From NCBI RefSeq assembly GCF_000482865.1, contig NZ_AXWW01000032.1:1-64000 (forward strand): a DNA stretch of 64,000 bases, written 5' to 3'. The stretch comes from Actinokineospora inagensis DSM 44258. GTDB lineage: Bacteria > Actinomycetota > Actinomycetes > Mycobacteriales > Pseudonocardiaceae. Every line of letters starts with the position of its first letter. Position 1 is the first letter of the stretch. The notes below the pieces were generated by a model that saw only the letters and a list, made by a program, of their open reading frames with translations, was not told the DNA's origin and did no database searches. The position numbers and the translations under genes were made by a program. Below are positions 35,101 through 44,107 of the stretch, in pieces.

Positions 35101-35374
35101 TCTTGCGGGCCCAGGTGAGCCGGGCGGGCGTCGGCTTCCACCGGGCTTCGTTGGTGAGCAACCAGGACATGTAGCTCTCGCTGCAGTTGACCCTGTGCGC
35201 GAGCGACTTCCGGTCGATGCGTGCGCGCTCGAGCCACTGGCGCAGTGCCGAGCTGTACGACGCGCCTGGCTCCCCACCGGTCACCGGCGTGGGTGGCCGC
35301 CCTGGTCCAGCGCGGCGCGCAGGGCGAGTTCGCTCACTCGCCATACCCGCATCGTGACCATCGCGTTCAGTCAT
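32152..35374 (-). pseudogene. HTH-STAND (NACHT-like) ATPase split by a +1 frameshift
   Basis: From ATG 35374 (or 35344) the first frame encodes an N-terminal HTH-like region (GEPGASYSSALRQWLERARI, KSLAHRVNCSESYMSWLL), then a STAND ATPase with Walker A ADAGYGKTWLLRH near 217-224 and Walker B VLVDAWDEVF near 310. Near 33895 the frame dies, and the next frame continues directly: RPGDDIAPADCETILAG, VLWVHRSVHEFLAAERMG, then HEAT/ARM-like helical repeats to 32152. Total length is one base more than a multiple of three, so one inserted base explains it. The joined protein would have about 1070 residues. The N-terminal 90 residues are clearly related to those of the intact STAND protein at 39081. Inactive unless recoded or a sequencing error. 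Confidence 0.65.
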
Positions 35375-35473
35375 CGCGAGCAGCGTATCCGGCGTGGCGG
35401 CCCGCAGTGGGGGAATCCGAAACCGGTCGCTCGCGCGCCGCGCGGACGCGACCACCGATCCGACACTGGGGTG

Positions 35474-37669
35474 ATGGACGACAACGTGACAGTTCACAAC
35501 ACTGTCGAATCGAGCCGCGTCGACTGCGTGGTGCAGGCCGCGGTGGTGCACGAAGTAGTGGTCGAACCCCGGCGATCCCACGAGCCCGAGCGGCAGCTGC
35601 CCGCTGGCCTTGGCGACTTCGTCGGCCGCGCGGCGGAGAGGTCGTTGCTCGACGCCGTGATACCGGATGATGTCCCCCGCACCGAGGCGCGGTCCTCGGT
35701 CGTGGTGATCGAGGGCGCGCCGGGCGTCGGCAAGACGAGCTTGGCGCTGTGGTGGGCGCACCGCGTCCAGGCCCGGTTCCCCGACGGCACCCTGTTCGCC
35801 GACCTCCGCGGACACGGTCCTGGCGCCCCCGCGCGGCCCGCGGAGGTTCTGGCGAGATTCCTCACCGCGGCGGGTTTTCCACCACGTCGTCTGCCTGCGG
35901 ACGCCGAGACCCTCACCGGGCTGTACCGCACGTGGGTGTCAGACCGCCGAGTGCTGATCGTGCTCGACAACGCCGCCGACGCCGCGCAGGTCAGACCACT
36001 GCTGCCGGGGACGGGCAGCTCCATGGCCCTTGTCACGAGCCGAACCGCGCTGTTCGGGTTGGCGATCACGGCCAATGCCCGGCGGGTCGTCCTCGCGCCG
36101 TTCACCGAGGCCGAGGCCACAGACCTCGTTCTCGGTGTCGTGGGAATGGCGCGTGCCCACGCCGAGCCAGCCTGCGTCGGTGAGCTGGTGCGGTTGTCCG
36201 CCGGACTGCCCATCGCTGTCCGGGTGCTGGCGGCTCGGGTCGCCAGTCGTGCGGACCTCACCCTGGCCGAGCACGTGGCCGACATCGAAGGGGAAGGGCG
36301 CCTGGAGGCCATGAGCCGGGGAAGCGACGGCCGCTCGACCCTGCGGACCGTGTTCGACTGGTCCTACCGGCACCTGGACGCCGAGCACGCCAGGCAGTTC
36401 CGACTGCTCGGCCTGCACCCGGGCGTGGAGTTCTCCGCAGGCGCCGCCGCCGCTCTCACCGGTCGGTGCGACCGAGCGACCCGCCGGGCCCTGGACTCCT
36501 TGGTCGACGTGCACCTGCTGACCCCGGTCGGCAGGCAGCGCTACCGCGTCCACGACCTGCTCCACGAGTTCGCCGCCGAGCGGGTGGAACCCGACGACGA
36601 CCCCGACTGCGCGCTCGCGGGGGTGTTGCGGTGGTACGCCCACGCCGCGACGCTGGCGGATCGACTCGTCTTCCCGATCCACCGCCACATCGGGTGCACC
36701 GTGAGATCCACAACCGCCCCGCCGCACTTGGTGGACCGCGAGCAGGCGTTGGCGTGGTTGAGGTCCGAACAGGCCAACCTGGTGGCCGCGCTGCACACCG
36801 CCGACCAGGCAGGGCTGCCGGACACGACGATGGCGTTGGCGGCAGCGGCGCGTTTCCTCGGACTCGGCCTGCGGACTCACTGGCGGGCCCAGGTGGTGGC
36901 CGAGACCGCCGGACTGACCGCGGCCCGCCGCGGCGGCGACCCGCGGCTCGAACTGGCGTTCCTGAGACGACGAGCGGACACCCACCAGGTCGCGGGGCGA
37001 TGGGCGGAGTCGGAGGCCGACTTGGTCCTCGCGCTGGAGATCGCGCGCGAGCACGGTGGCGTGATCGCCCGGGCAGAGGTCCTGTGCGGCCTCGGGCGCG
37101 GCTGGAAACTGCGGGGACGTCTCCTCGAGGCCTTGGCCTGCTTCACCGAGGCGGCGGCGTTGGTCGACAAGGACGCCGACCCGCTTCTGCGCACCGTGGT
37201 GGCCACCAACCTCAGTCAGGTGAACGCCGGACTGGGCCGCTACGCCGAGGCCCTGCGCCACGCCGAGCACCAGCTCTCCCTGCGGGAACTGGCGGGCGAC
37301 CTCGGAGGGTGCGCCTACGCGAAGCACGACCTGGCGGTCGCGCGGCAAGGGCTCGGGCACCACCGCGCCGCTGTGCGCCTCGGACGCCAGGCGGAGGCCG
37401 TGTTCAGGGAGATGGGCGGCTCAGAGCGGCTTCTGGCGGGCGTGCTCACGACGGTCGGGAGGTCGTTGGTCCACTTGGGCGAAGCGGGAACCGCCCGGGG
37501 CCGGTTCGCCGAGGCTGCGGACCTGCTCGGTCGCCTGGGTGACGACCCACCCGTGCGAGTCCCCGCCGCGCGCGGCGGCGGGGACTCAGTGCGGGGCTGG
37601 TCTGCCGCGGTGTTCACGCCGAGTCCGGTCCGCACGCCGGGCACCGGGGATGCGGCGCCGCCGGGGTGA
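35474..37669 (+). CDS. AfsR-like NB-ARC/TPR protein with RHIM-like N-terminus
   Basis: 731 residues from ATG 35474, divergent from the frameshifted STAND gene. Residues about 9-29 (NTVESSRVDCVVQAAVV) again look like a RHIM-type motif around VVQA. NB-ARC follows: QLPAGLGDFVGRAAE, Walker A IEGAPGVGKTSLAL (79-92), Walker B VLIVLDNAADAAQ (about 158), winged-helix end YRVHDLLHEFAAE (about 355-367). TPR helices fill 480-700 (AEALRHAEHQLSLRE). There is no OmpR-type DNA-binding domain, so it is not a SARP regulator. The last 45 residues overlap the 3' end of the convergent ThiF-like gene and a strong hairpin, and may be poorly conserved. Confidence 0.75.
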   Translation: MDDNVTVHNTVESSRVDCVVQAAVVHEVVVEPRRSHEPERQLPAGLGDFVGRAAERSLLDAVIPDDVPRTEARSSVVVIEGAPGVGKTSLALWWAHRVQARFPDGTLFADLRGHGPGAPARPAEVLARFLTAAGFPPRRLPADAETLTGLYRTWVSDRRVLIVLDNAADAAQVRPLLPGTGSSMALVTSRTALFGLAITANARRVVLAPFTEAEATDLVLGVVGMARAHAEPACVGELVRLSAGLPIAVRVLAARVASRADLTLAEHVADIEGEGRLEAMSRGSDGRSTLRTVFDWSYRHLDAEHARQFRLLGLHPGVEFSAGAAAALTGRCDRATRRALDSLVDVHLLTPVGRQRYRVHDLLHEFAAERVEPDDDPDCALAGVLRWYAHAATLADRLVFPIHRHIGCTVRSTTAPPHLVDREQALAWLRSEQANLVAALHTADQAGLPDTTMALAAAARFLGLGLRTHWRAQVVAETAGLTAARRGGDPRLELAFLRRRADTHQVAGRWAESEADLVLALEIAREHGGVIARAEVLCGLGRGWKLRGRLLEALACFTEAAALVDKDADPLLRTVVATNLSQVNAGLGRYAEALRHAEHQLSLRELAGDLGGCAYAKHDLAVARQGLGHHRAAVRLGRQAEAVFREMGGSERLLAGVLTTVGRSLVHLGEAGTARGRFAEAADLLGRLGDDPPVRVPAARGGGDSVRGWSAAVFTPSPVRTPGTGDAAPPG
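37557..37587. terminator. Strong bidirectional hairpin between convergent genes
   Basis: GAGTCCCCGCCGC (37557-37569), 5-base loop, GCGGCGGGGACTC (37575-37587): a perfect 13-bp GC-rich stem. It lies inside the last codons of the NB-ARC/TPR gene and 27 bases beyond the stop of the ThiF-like gene on the other strand, well placed to end both transcripts. No T-run is present. Confidence 0.6.
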
Positions 37670-38723
37670 TGGTCCTGGCACCCTCGACGGTGATGAGGTT
37701 GATGGCGTGCTGGCGGTTCTCGCCCAACGCGGGAACCCCAGTCACCATGCTCATCACCCCGTGCGCGGCCAAGAGGCCCGTCATACCGCTGGTGACCGCG
37801 TTGGCCGCGTGCGGTGCCCGGCGACCGATGCCCGGTGACCACTCGGTGGCGACCGGCCGGACGGCCTTCATCGAACGATCGACCAGGCGCAGACACTCGT
37901 AGCAGGGGCCGGTTCCCGGGCGGAACAGCCCAACCGTCACCAGCGGTCCCTGGTAGCCCCCCAACACCCACGGGGTGCCGGAGTCGAGGCAGGCCTGGTT
38001 GACCCAGGACCTGATATCGGCGGGCGCGTCGGCCGCGAGCAGCAGGACGTCGCAGTCGGCGATCAGCCTGGCGACGCTGCCCGGACCGTCGACGTCGCGG
38101 TGCTCGCCGGTCACGAGCACACCGGAGTTGGCCGCACTGAGCTTGCGCACCGCCACCTCGGTCTTGGGGAGGCCCAGGTCGTCCTCGCCGTAGAGGACCT
38201 GGCGGTTGAGGTCGGACCAGGCCACCAGGTCGCGGTCGACGCAGTGCACGTGCCCGACGCCGGATAGGACCAGCGCGAGGGCCGCCGTGCACCCCACCCC
38301 ACCCAACCCCAACACCGACACCTTGGCCTCGCCGAGCCTCGACTGCGGGTCCGGCTCGGTGGGCGGACCGCCCGCCATCCAGCTCAACAGCGCCATGCCT
38401 CGGCTGTACCGGTCGAGCTCGGCCCGGGACAGCCCAGTGGGTGACCGCTCGTCGGCGTCCTCGACGTGACCCGCCCGGACCAGGTCGTCCACAGCGGCGG
38501 CGACCACGTGCGGCGCCAGGTCCGGGTGCGCCTCGCGCAGTCGCGCGGACACCTGCTCGACCGTCTTGGACCCGTCCAGCGACTCGAGCAAATCCCAGGC
38601 CCAGACCTGGGGGGTCTCGAGGACGTCGGCGAGCCCGTCGACGGATCCGCCGATGCGGATCTCCCCGTCGGCCATCCGGACGGGTCGGTGCGTGTGCTTG
38701 ATCCGGGGCCGCATCGCGGTCAC
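37614..38723 (-). CDS. RRE (PqqD-like)-ThiF/E1-type adenylyltransferase
   Basis: 369 residues from GTG 38723 (overlaps the small peptide gene's TGA as GTGA); ATG 38714 is an alternative. Residues about 25-90 resemble a PqqD-like RiPP recognition element (WAWDLLESLDGSKTVEQVSA, VAAAVDDLVRAGHVED), which grips leader peptides. The ThiF/E1 domain has the nucleotide-binding VSVLGLGGVGCTAALALVLS near 135-154, then CVDRDLVAWSDLNRQVLY, and a zinc tetracysteine site CYEC (about 273) with CPAC near the end. E1-like enzymes adenylate a carboxyl terminus; with an RRE they act in RiPP pathways such as MccB or TOMM ThiF partners. The preceding 55-residue peptide is the likely substrate. No cyclodehydratase YcaO gene is present. 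Confidence 0.75.
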   Translation of the reverse strand: MTAMRPRIKHTHRPVRMADGEIRIGGSVDGLADVLETPQVWAWDLLESLDGSKTVEQVSARLREAHPDLAPHVVAAAVDDLVRAGHVEDADERSPTGLSRAELDRYSRGMALLSWMAGGPPTEPDPQSRLGEAKVSVLGLGGVGCTAALALVLSGVGHVHCVDRDLVAWSDLNRQVLYGEDDLGLPKTEVAVRKLSAANSGVLVTGEHRDVDGPGSVARLIADCDVLLLAADAPADIRSWVNQACLDSGTPWVLGGYQGPLVTVGLFRPGTGPCYECLRLVDRSMKAVRPVATEWSPGIGRRAPHAANAVTSGMTGLLAAHGVMSMVTGVPALGENRQHAINLITVEGARTITPAAPHPRCPACGPDSA

Positions 38724-38887
38724 GCCTCCAGCGAGTCGTAGCAGGACACGAGCTGCTGCTCCGCCCGGGTGAAGTTGAGGACGGCGCCGACGACCACACG
38801 CCCGTCCTCACCCGCCCGCGGGGTGATGGCGCCTAGTGTTCCGTCATCGACGAACCCCGAGGGCTGCTGTGCTGCGTACCGGTCCAC
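38720..38887 (-). CDS. Small peptide, candidate substrate of the RRE-ThiF enzyme
   Basis: 55 residues from GTG 38887 (GGGAGG 6 bases upstream; a second GTG at 38890 is too close to it). The protein starts VDRYAAQQPSGFVDDGTLGA and ends AEQQLVSCYDSLEA. Its TGA overlaps the enzyme's GTG, so translation is coupled. Size, position and lack of any domain fit a RiPP precursor: an N-terminal leader part and a C-terminal part with one Cys, one Tyr and two Ser near the end. It might instead be a small partner protein such as a carrier. A CCCGCCC-GGC-GGGCGGG hairpin at 38915-38931 lies just upstream and could attenuate the pair. Confidence 0.55.
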   Translation of the reverse strand: MDRYAAQQPSGFVDDGTLGAITPRAGEDGRVVVGAVLNFTRAEQQLVSCYDSLEA

Positions 38888-39080
38888 CACTGGCCTCCCA
38901 AGACCATCCGTCCTCCCGCCCGGCGGGCGGGGTGGAATCGGCGACCAGCCAAACCCGAAGATCGTTTTTGTGTCACATGGTGCATAACCTGACCCCGCTG
39001 ACCTGCTTTTTCAGCTCCCAACCGAAGTATTCCGGTCGCTTGGTGAACCGCCCGGCGGCGCGCGTACGCCGTCGCCGGAC

Positions 39081-42000
39081 ATGACCGGCGCGCGGCGGCG
39101 CCCCGGGCCCGGGCGGGCGCCCAAGCCGGTGCGGGAGGGCGAGCCGGGTGCCTCGTACGCGACGGCGTTGCGTCGTTGGCTGGAGGTGGCCGAGGTCGAC
39201 CAGAGAACGGTCGCCAGGAAGATCAATGTCTCCGACACCACGGTCTCGGAGTGGTTGCGCAACTCCCGCGACTGGAAGGCCACCCCGACGGCGCTGACCA
39301 ACGCCCTCAAGATCATCGATGCTTGCGAAGGCGACCAAGCCGACAAGCAGCGGTGGATCCAGTACCACAACGAAGTGGTCGTCTTCCAGACGGGCTACGG
39401 CGACGAGTTGCCGGTTCCCCCCGAACCGCGCGCGGCGGTGGCGACGCCTGCCGAGGTCGTGTCCGATGTCGAGGCACGCCTGCGGTCGTTGTCCGACCGG
39501 CTGGCCGTCGAGCTGGACACCGCGAGCGGGCAGCGGCACGACGACAGCCCGACGCGAGGCCTGAGCACCGGCCTATACGTACGGCGCACCCAGCAGGACG
39601 ACGTGATCGGCATGCTCGCCGCCGACGGCCACAGCGAGCCGATCCTCGTCCACGGATCTGCGGGCGAGGGCAAGAGCAGCTTGCTGTGGGGTCTCTACCG
39701 CGAGCTCGCCGACCACCCGGTGCTGCGCCCCTACCTCCTGAACTCCCCTTGGCTGACCGGTGCGGACGGCGGCTCGCCCCTAGTCTCGATCGACGAGCTG
39801 GTGAGGGTCGCGCAGGGCCGTGACCGCGCAGGCCGGACCGCCGTCTTCCTCATCGACACCGTCGACCTGTTGCTGCACGACGAGCTGCACCGGCAGCAGG
39901 TCCTTGATCTCTGCGAGCTCGTGGGGGCCGCAGGCGCGGAGGTGGTGCTCACCTCACGCCCCGAAGAGGCCCTGACCCTGCCGAGCAGGCTGTTCCGCAC
40001 GGTCGGTCTAAGACCTTACGACGACGCGGAGCTGCCCTTGGCCGTGGTGAAGCACATCGCCGCGTTCTGCCCCGGCGTCGTCACCGCCGACCCGCGGGCG
40101 AAGGTCGAGGAGATCATCTCGGCGGCGGCACGCGGGCTCACCGTGCGCGAGATCGTGCTAAACCCGCTCAAGCTGCGCCTGCTCTTCGAGCTGTACGAGC
40201 CCTACTTTCCCTCACTGGAGCACGACGTCTCCAGCCTGTACGAGACGTACTGGGAGCGCCGGGTGCGGACCGACCGGCGGGCGGAGGTCGGCATACCCGT
40301 CGGGGCCGACCTGGGTGCGACCGCGGAACACGCGGGCATCGCCCTATTGGCTGCCGGGCGCACCGAGCTCGGGCACGCGCTGATGCTGCGGTCGACCACG
40401 GCGGTCGCCGAGGCAGGACAGGGCCCGGCGCGCAGGGCGGAGGTCGCCACCGCGATCCAGTCCCTCGTCGAGCGCGGCGTGCTCGTCCGGTCGGCCCGGG
40501 TGATCCGCTACTTCCACCAGACCATGTTCGAGTACGCCGCCGCCGTCGGGCTGCTCGGTCGTGACGGTGAGCGGGCGCTCGAGTTCCTGGTGCGGCACCT
40601 CGAGGCACATCCGGACGACCTGTTCGTCGGCGCCATCCTGGAGCAGATGCTGATCCTCGCCGTGGACGACCCGTTCGTCGCGGTAGCGGCGGAGGGTGTC
40701 CTGGAACGCATGTGCGACGGAGGTGTCCCCGCTCTGCAACGGATCGCCCTGGGAGTCGTGGCGCACCGGCCCGCCCTGGGCGGGGTCACCGAGCGGCTGA
40801 TCGACACCGTCGACGGCGCCGCGTTGCGCCGCTACGCCCAGGCACTGCCTACGGTGACCAAACCGGAGGTCACCGACCAGGTGGCCATGCTGGTCCGTGT
40901 GTGGCGCCGCGACCCCGGTGCCCGCGAGTCCGTGCTGGGGTCGTTGGAGCGCCTCGGTGCTCGCGACGCGGCAGTGGTCATGGCTGTGGTCCGCGACCTG
41001 GACTGCGTCACCGTCGCGCTGAACTGGAAGGGGTCGCCCGCCCGCATGACCAAGCTGGTGGCCAGGGTGCTGGTCACCGCAGCGGATGCCGACCCGACCT
41101 GGGCGTGCGCGCAGCTGCTGGCCATGGTCAGGGCCACCGCGGCGAACAAGGCGCACCGCAGCGTCCCGCTGCACATCCTCGACCTCCTCGCCGATCGGTG
41201 GTCGGTTCTCGGCTCGGCGGCCGTCGCGGACGAGATCCAGCAGCTCGTCGTGACCCTCCAGGAGCGCCACGACGCCAACGCCAGGGACACCCGCCAGGCG
41301 CTTGGGCGGATCCGCGGGAAGGTGTGGCAAGGCCTCCTGGCCCGAGACGGGGCCGGTCCCTGGTGGGAGACGACCATTGACTACCTGTGCGCGACGCTGG
41401 AGGACGACTACTACTCGGTCGGGGCGAACGCGGATCTGCACGCGATAGCCGACCTGATCGACCGCGCGGTGCTGTCAGCGGACACCGCGGTGCGCACGGT
41501 CAACCGCCTCACCGAGATGCCCGGCTTCGGCACGTTCGCGCTCGGCGGTCTGTTCACCAGGGTCCTGGACTCCCCGGCCCGCGAAGCAGCGCACCCGGCA
41601 ACGGCCACCGTGTCGGTCATCGTCGACCTTCTGGGTGGGCTGCCCGCGCCCGGCAACAGGCCCGCCACGCGAGAGCAGCGGCTGGCCCACGTCGCCCGGA
41701 AAGCCCTGCGCGACGCGCGACTGTCTCCCGAGGTGGTCGCGGAACTGATGACAGCCGTCCCTGCGGCGGCCGAGCAGGCGGCGTGGCTGGCGGACGACTA
41801 CCTCGCCGTTCTCCTTGTGCCCGCTGCCGTGGGCGGACACGAGGTCGCGCGTCGGGCATTGGCGGCCACCGCCGAAGGTCATGGCGCGCTGTCGCCCACC
41901 GGTCTCAAGAACATCAGCTACGACCTCACCCACTACGCGGACACCTGGCCGGACGCGGTGGCTTTGCTCGTCGCCCTGTCGATCCGCCGGATGTCGGCCA

Positions 42001-42929
42001 CCCCGCTCTCCGCTGTGGCCGAGTCGCCGAGCGACCGCGTGCTCGGCGCACTGGTCGGCCAGTCCTCCCAGCTCACCCGGCTCGTCGACCGGCTGTTCAC
42101 CGTCAAGGCCGCCCAGCGTGACGCGGCGAGCCTGTGGCGCAATCTGTACCGAGCGGGAGCCGTCCCCGCACCCGGCCACGAGCAGTTGCTGCTGCGGTTC
42201 CTCGAATGCTCCCAGCAAGCCGCGCGCGGCAACATCCTCGAACTGGCCGTCGACGTGGCGTTGGACCTCCCCGCTCGTCAACACCAGGTCGAGCGGACAC
42301 TGCGCGACCTGTTCGAGGTGGATCGCACCACCCGCTCGGTGGTTCCGGTGCACCGCGGTAGCTCCTCGCACGTGGCGGGGATCGCGCGTGGAGCGTGGTT
42401 GCGCCTCGCGTCGGTCGGCACCTCGGCCGTCGACGTCGAACCGGCTGAGTTGGTCGCCATCGCCTCGGCCGCGCCGACGAGCGCCGACATCCTGGTCGTC
42501 CTTGGTCGCAAAGTCATCGGATTGGCCCGGTCCGGGCAGGCGGAGAGGGCCGCTGATCTGCTCCTGCGCGTGGCGGCCGCCGCCACCGATATCGGACTCT
42601 CGGGAAAGCAGAAGCAGACCGCCGCCAACAACCTGCGCTCGGCCATGCGTGCGACCCTCCGGTCGACAAGCCTCGAGGCGCGGCGGGCACTACTCGCTCG
42701 CACCCCGGACCTGCCGCCCGCCTTCGCGCGGATCCTGGTGGCCGCCGCGGCGCAGGAGGACTTCCCCGAGCTCCGCCCCGCGCTGGCCGACCTCCTCGGC
42801 CGCGACGTGCCCGCCGAGGTCAAACAACAGATCCACGACGACATCCGCATCCGATCGCGCTCCGCGGCTAAGGGCGCATTGCCGCGGCTGCTCCTGCCGT
42901 TGGCCAGCACCTGCGGACCCCAAGCGTGA
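39081..42929 (+). CDS. Large HTH-STAND ATPase with helical repeats
   Basis: 1282 residues from ATG 39081. Residues about 20-80 form an HTH-like region (GEPGASYATALRRWLEVAEV, TVARKINVSDTTVSEWL) related to that of the gene ending at 35374. The STAND ATPase has Walker A VHGSAGEGKSSLLW (about 190-203), Walker B TAVFLIDTVDLLL (about 253) and a sensor VVLTSRPEEALTL. A winged-helix end (VIRYFHQTMFEYAAAVGLL, near 480) is followed by about 790 residues of HEAT/ARM-like helices, the presumed sensor. No enzymatic effector is visible; the HTH could be a DNA-binding or protein-interaction output. Intact. Its order in the island suggests a defence or developmental switch, which is inference. Confidence 0.75.
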   Translation: MTGARRRPGPGRAPKPVREGEPGASYATALRRWLEVAEVDQRTVARKINVSDTTVSEWLRNSRDWKATPTALTNALKIIDACEGDQADKQRWIQYHNEVVVFQTGYGDELPVPPEPRAAVATPAEVVSDVEARLRSLSDRLAVELDTASGQRHDDSPTRGLSTGLYVRRTQQDDVIGMLAADGHSEPILVHGSAGEGKSSLLWGLYRELADHPVLRPYLLNSPWLTGADGGSPLVSIDELVRVAQGRDRAGRTAVFLIDTVDLLLHDELHRQQVLDLCELVGAAGAEVVLTSRPEEALTLPSRLFRTVGLRPYDDAELPLAVVKHIAAFCPGVVTADPRAKVEEIISAAARGLTVREIVLNPLKLRLLFELYEPYFPSLEHDVSSLYETYWERRVRTDRRAEVGIPVGADLGATAEHAGIALLAAGRTELGHALMLRSTTAVAEAGQGPARRAEVATAIQSLVERGVLVRSARVIRYFHQTMFEYAAAVGLLGRDGERALEFLVRHLEAHPDDLFVGAILEQMLILAVDDPFVAVAAEGVLERMCDGGVPALQRIALGVVAHRPALGGVTERLIDTVDGAALRRYAQALPTVTKPEVTDQVAMLVRVWRRDPGARESVLGSLERLGARDAAVVMAVVRDLDCVTVALNWKGSPARMTKLVARVLVTAADADPTWACAQLLAMVRATAANKAHRSVPLHILDLLADRWSVLGSAAVADEIQQLVVTLQERHDANARDTRQALGRIRGKVWQGLLARDGAGPWWETTIDYLCATLEDDYYSVGANADLHAIADLIDRAVLSADTAVRTVNRLTEMPGFGTFALGGLFTRVLDSPAREAAHPATATVSVIVDLLGGLPAPGNRPATREQRLAHVARKALRDARLSPEVVAELMTAVPAAAEQAAWLADDYLAVLLVPAAVGGHEVARRALAATAEGHGALSPTGLKNISYDLTHYADTWPDAVALLVALSIRRMSATPLSAVAESPSDRVLGALVGQSSQLTRLVDRLFTVKAAQRDAASLWRNLYRAGAVPAPGHEQLLLRFLECSQQAARGNILELAVDVALDLPARQHQVERTLRDLFEVDRTTRSVVPVHRGSSSHVAGIARGAWLRLASVGTSAVDVEPAELVAIASAAPTSADILVVLGRKVIGLARSGQAERAADLLLRVAAAATDIGLSGKQKQTAANNLRSAMRATLRSTSLEARRALLARTPDLPPAFARILVAAAAQEDFPELRPALADLLGRDVPAEVKQQIHDDIRIRSRSAAKGALPRLLLPLASTCGPQA

Positions 42930-42959
42930 CGCACCACCCTCCGAGACCGGGGCGACACG

Positions 42960-43215
42960 ACGTGCACGCCGAACGCTGGGATTGGGTCAGTGCGATGTGA
43001 ATGCACCGACCGGCTGCTCATCATCAACGGACGCCACCTCCGGCACGTACTGGACGCCTGCATTGAGCACCACAGCGCCCACCGCAGCCACCAGAGCCAG
43101 GGCATGAACTACGAGCACCCGACGACGGCCCGAACGTGATTCACTGGCCCACCCCAACTGGCCGAAACCATGCGCGAGGTCGTTAGCCGGACTGCTCAAC
43201 CACTATCATCCCGCC
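42960..43215 (+). mobile_element. Remnant of a DDE transposase (third copy of the tail)
   Basis: From about 42985 the plus strand reads IGSVRCECTDRLLIINGRHL and then HVLDACIEHHSAHRSHQSQG, a decayed integrase-core C-terminus, with a one-base shift at the AERW/IGS junction. The end of the tail (VIHWPTPTGR) and the following GTGACGGCATTCTCGACCAG match 26735-26700 in inverted orientation. Nothing else coding is supported between 42930 and 43500. Confidence 0.55.
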
Positions 43216-43319
43216 GCCTGAACCCGCGCTCACAGTCGGTGACGGCATTCTCGACCAGCACAGGGGTTTTCGCGGTAGCTGTACTCGAGGTGGCCACGCT
43301 GCGCGTGCCCCGGGTGAAC

Positions 43320-43480
43320 TAGTTCCCGCCACGTACAGGGTGTGGGCTATGGGTGTCCGGCCGTTCGTCACTGTGACCACCGACGTCCCCACCGAGAACA
43401 GCAGTTCGCATCACAATGACCAGACCACCCGGTCTCGCCCCTTGATACACCGCCAGCCAGTGCTTGGTAAATTGATCAAG
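43320..43480 (-). repeat. Partial copy 4 of the diverged repeat
   Basis: GTGTGGGCTATGGGTGTCC, CCACCGACGTCCCCACCGAG and ACCACCCGGTCTCGCC correspond to blocks at 31750-31860 in the same orientation. The hairpin end is absent, so this is a fragment attached to the transposase remnant on its left. Confidence 0.5.
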
Positions 43481-43501
43481 AAGCATGAGCCCGCCACAGC
43501 G

Positions 43502-44107
43502 TTACGACAGCCCGGCGAGCACTTTCGCGAGGTGGGGGAGGAAGTCTTCATACATCGACTCCTGTTCTCGCCCTTCTCCGTTCAAAGTGATGGCGGCGGC
43601 CAGGTCCCGCAGGTCGACTGAGTCGGTGTCCGCCAAAACTCCGGCGAGTTGCTGGCCGCGTCTGAGTTGTTCGGCATTCTGGCGGCGCCATGGCCCCGTC
43701 TCCCACAGCGAGACCGTCATCCCCACCGAGGACACAGGCCTGGCGAGTCTGCGGGCGAGGTCGACGACGATCTGGATTCCGTCGGCGTCCAAGTCGCACC
43801 ACGCCGCGATCGGACGATTGACGAACCGCGACAGCAGCGCAATCATGCCGCTGCTGGTGTAGCCCTTCCCCCAGACGCACAACCACCGCTCGACCACCTC
43901 GGGGATCTGGCACACCTTTTGGAAGGTGTCCTTGTTCTCCACGACCAGCACGCCGCGCACTGAGTCGATGTCCACCGTGCCCGTCAGCGTGAGTCCTGTC
44001 GTAGGCAACCCGATCCAGGGTTCGCTGGCCGAGGCGTCGGCCACCACGTCACCGACCCGCCACAGGAGCGGGCCGCGGAGCAGGACCTCAGTGTCAGTGT
44101 CTTCCAC
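43502..44107 (-). pseudogene. JetD-like (DUF2220/toprim) C-terminal fragment
   Basis: The minus-strand frame ending at 43502 carries RGVLVVENKDTFQKVCQIPE, WGKGYTSSGMIALLSRFV and AAWCDLDADGIQIVVDLARR, the ENxxTF, Gly-rich and D-x-D-x-D-G motifs of DUF2220/toprim proteins such as Wadjet JetD, a nuclease subunit that linearises plasmids. About 200 residues remain. The 5' part stops near 44107, where the opposite-strand fragment begins, so the N-terminal half (DUF3322 in JetD) is lost. No JetA, JetB or JetC is in the window. Inactive remnant. Confidence 0.55.
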
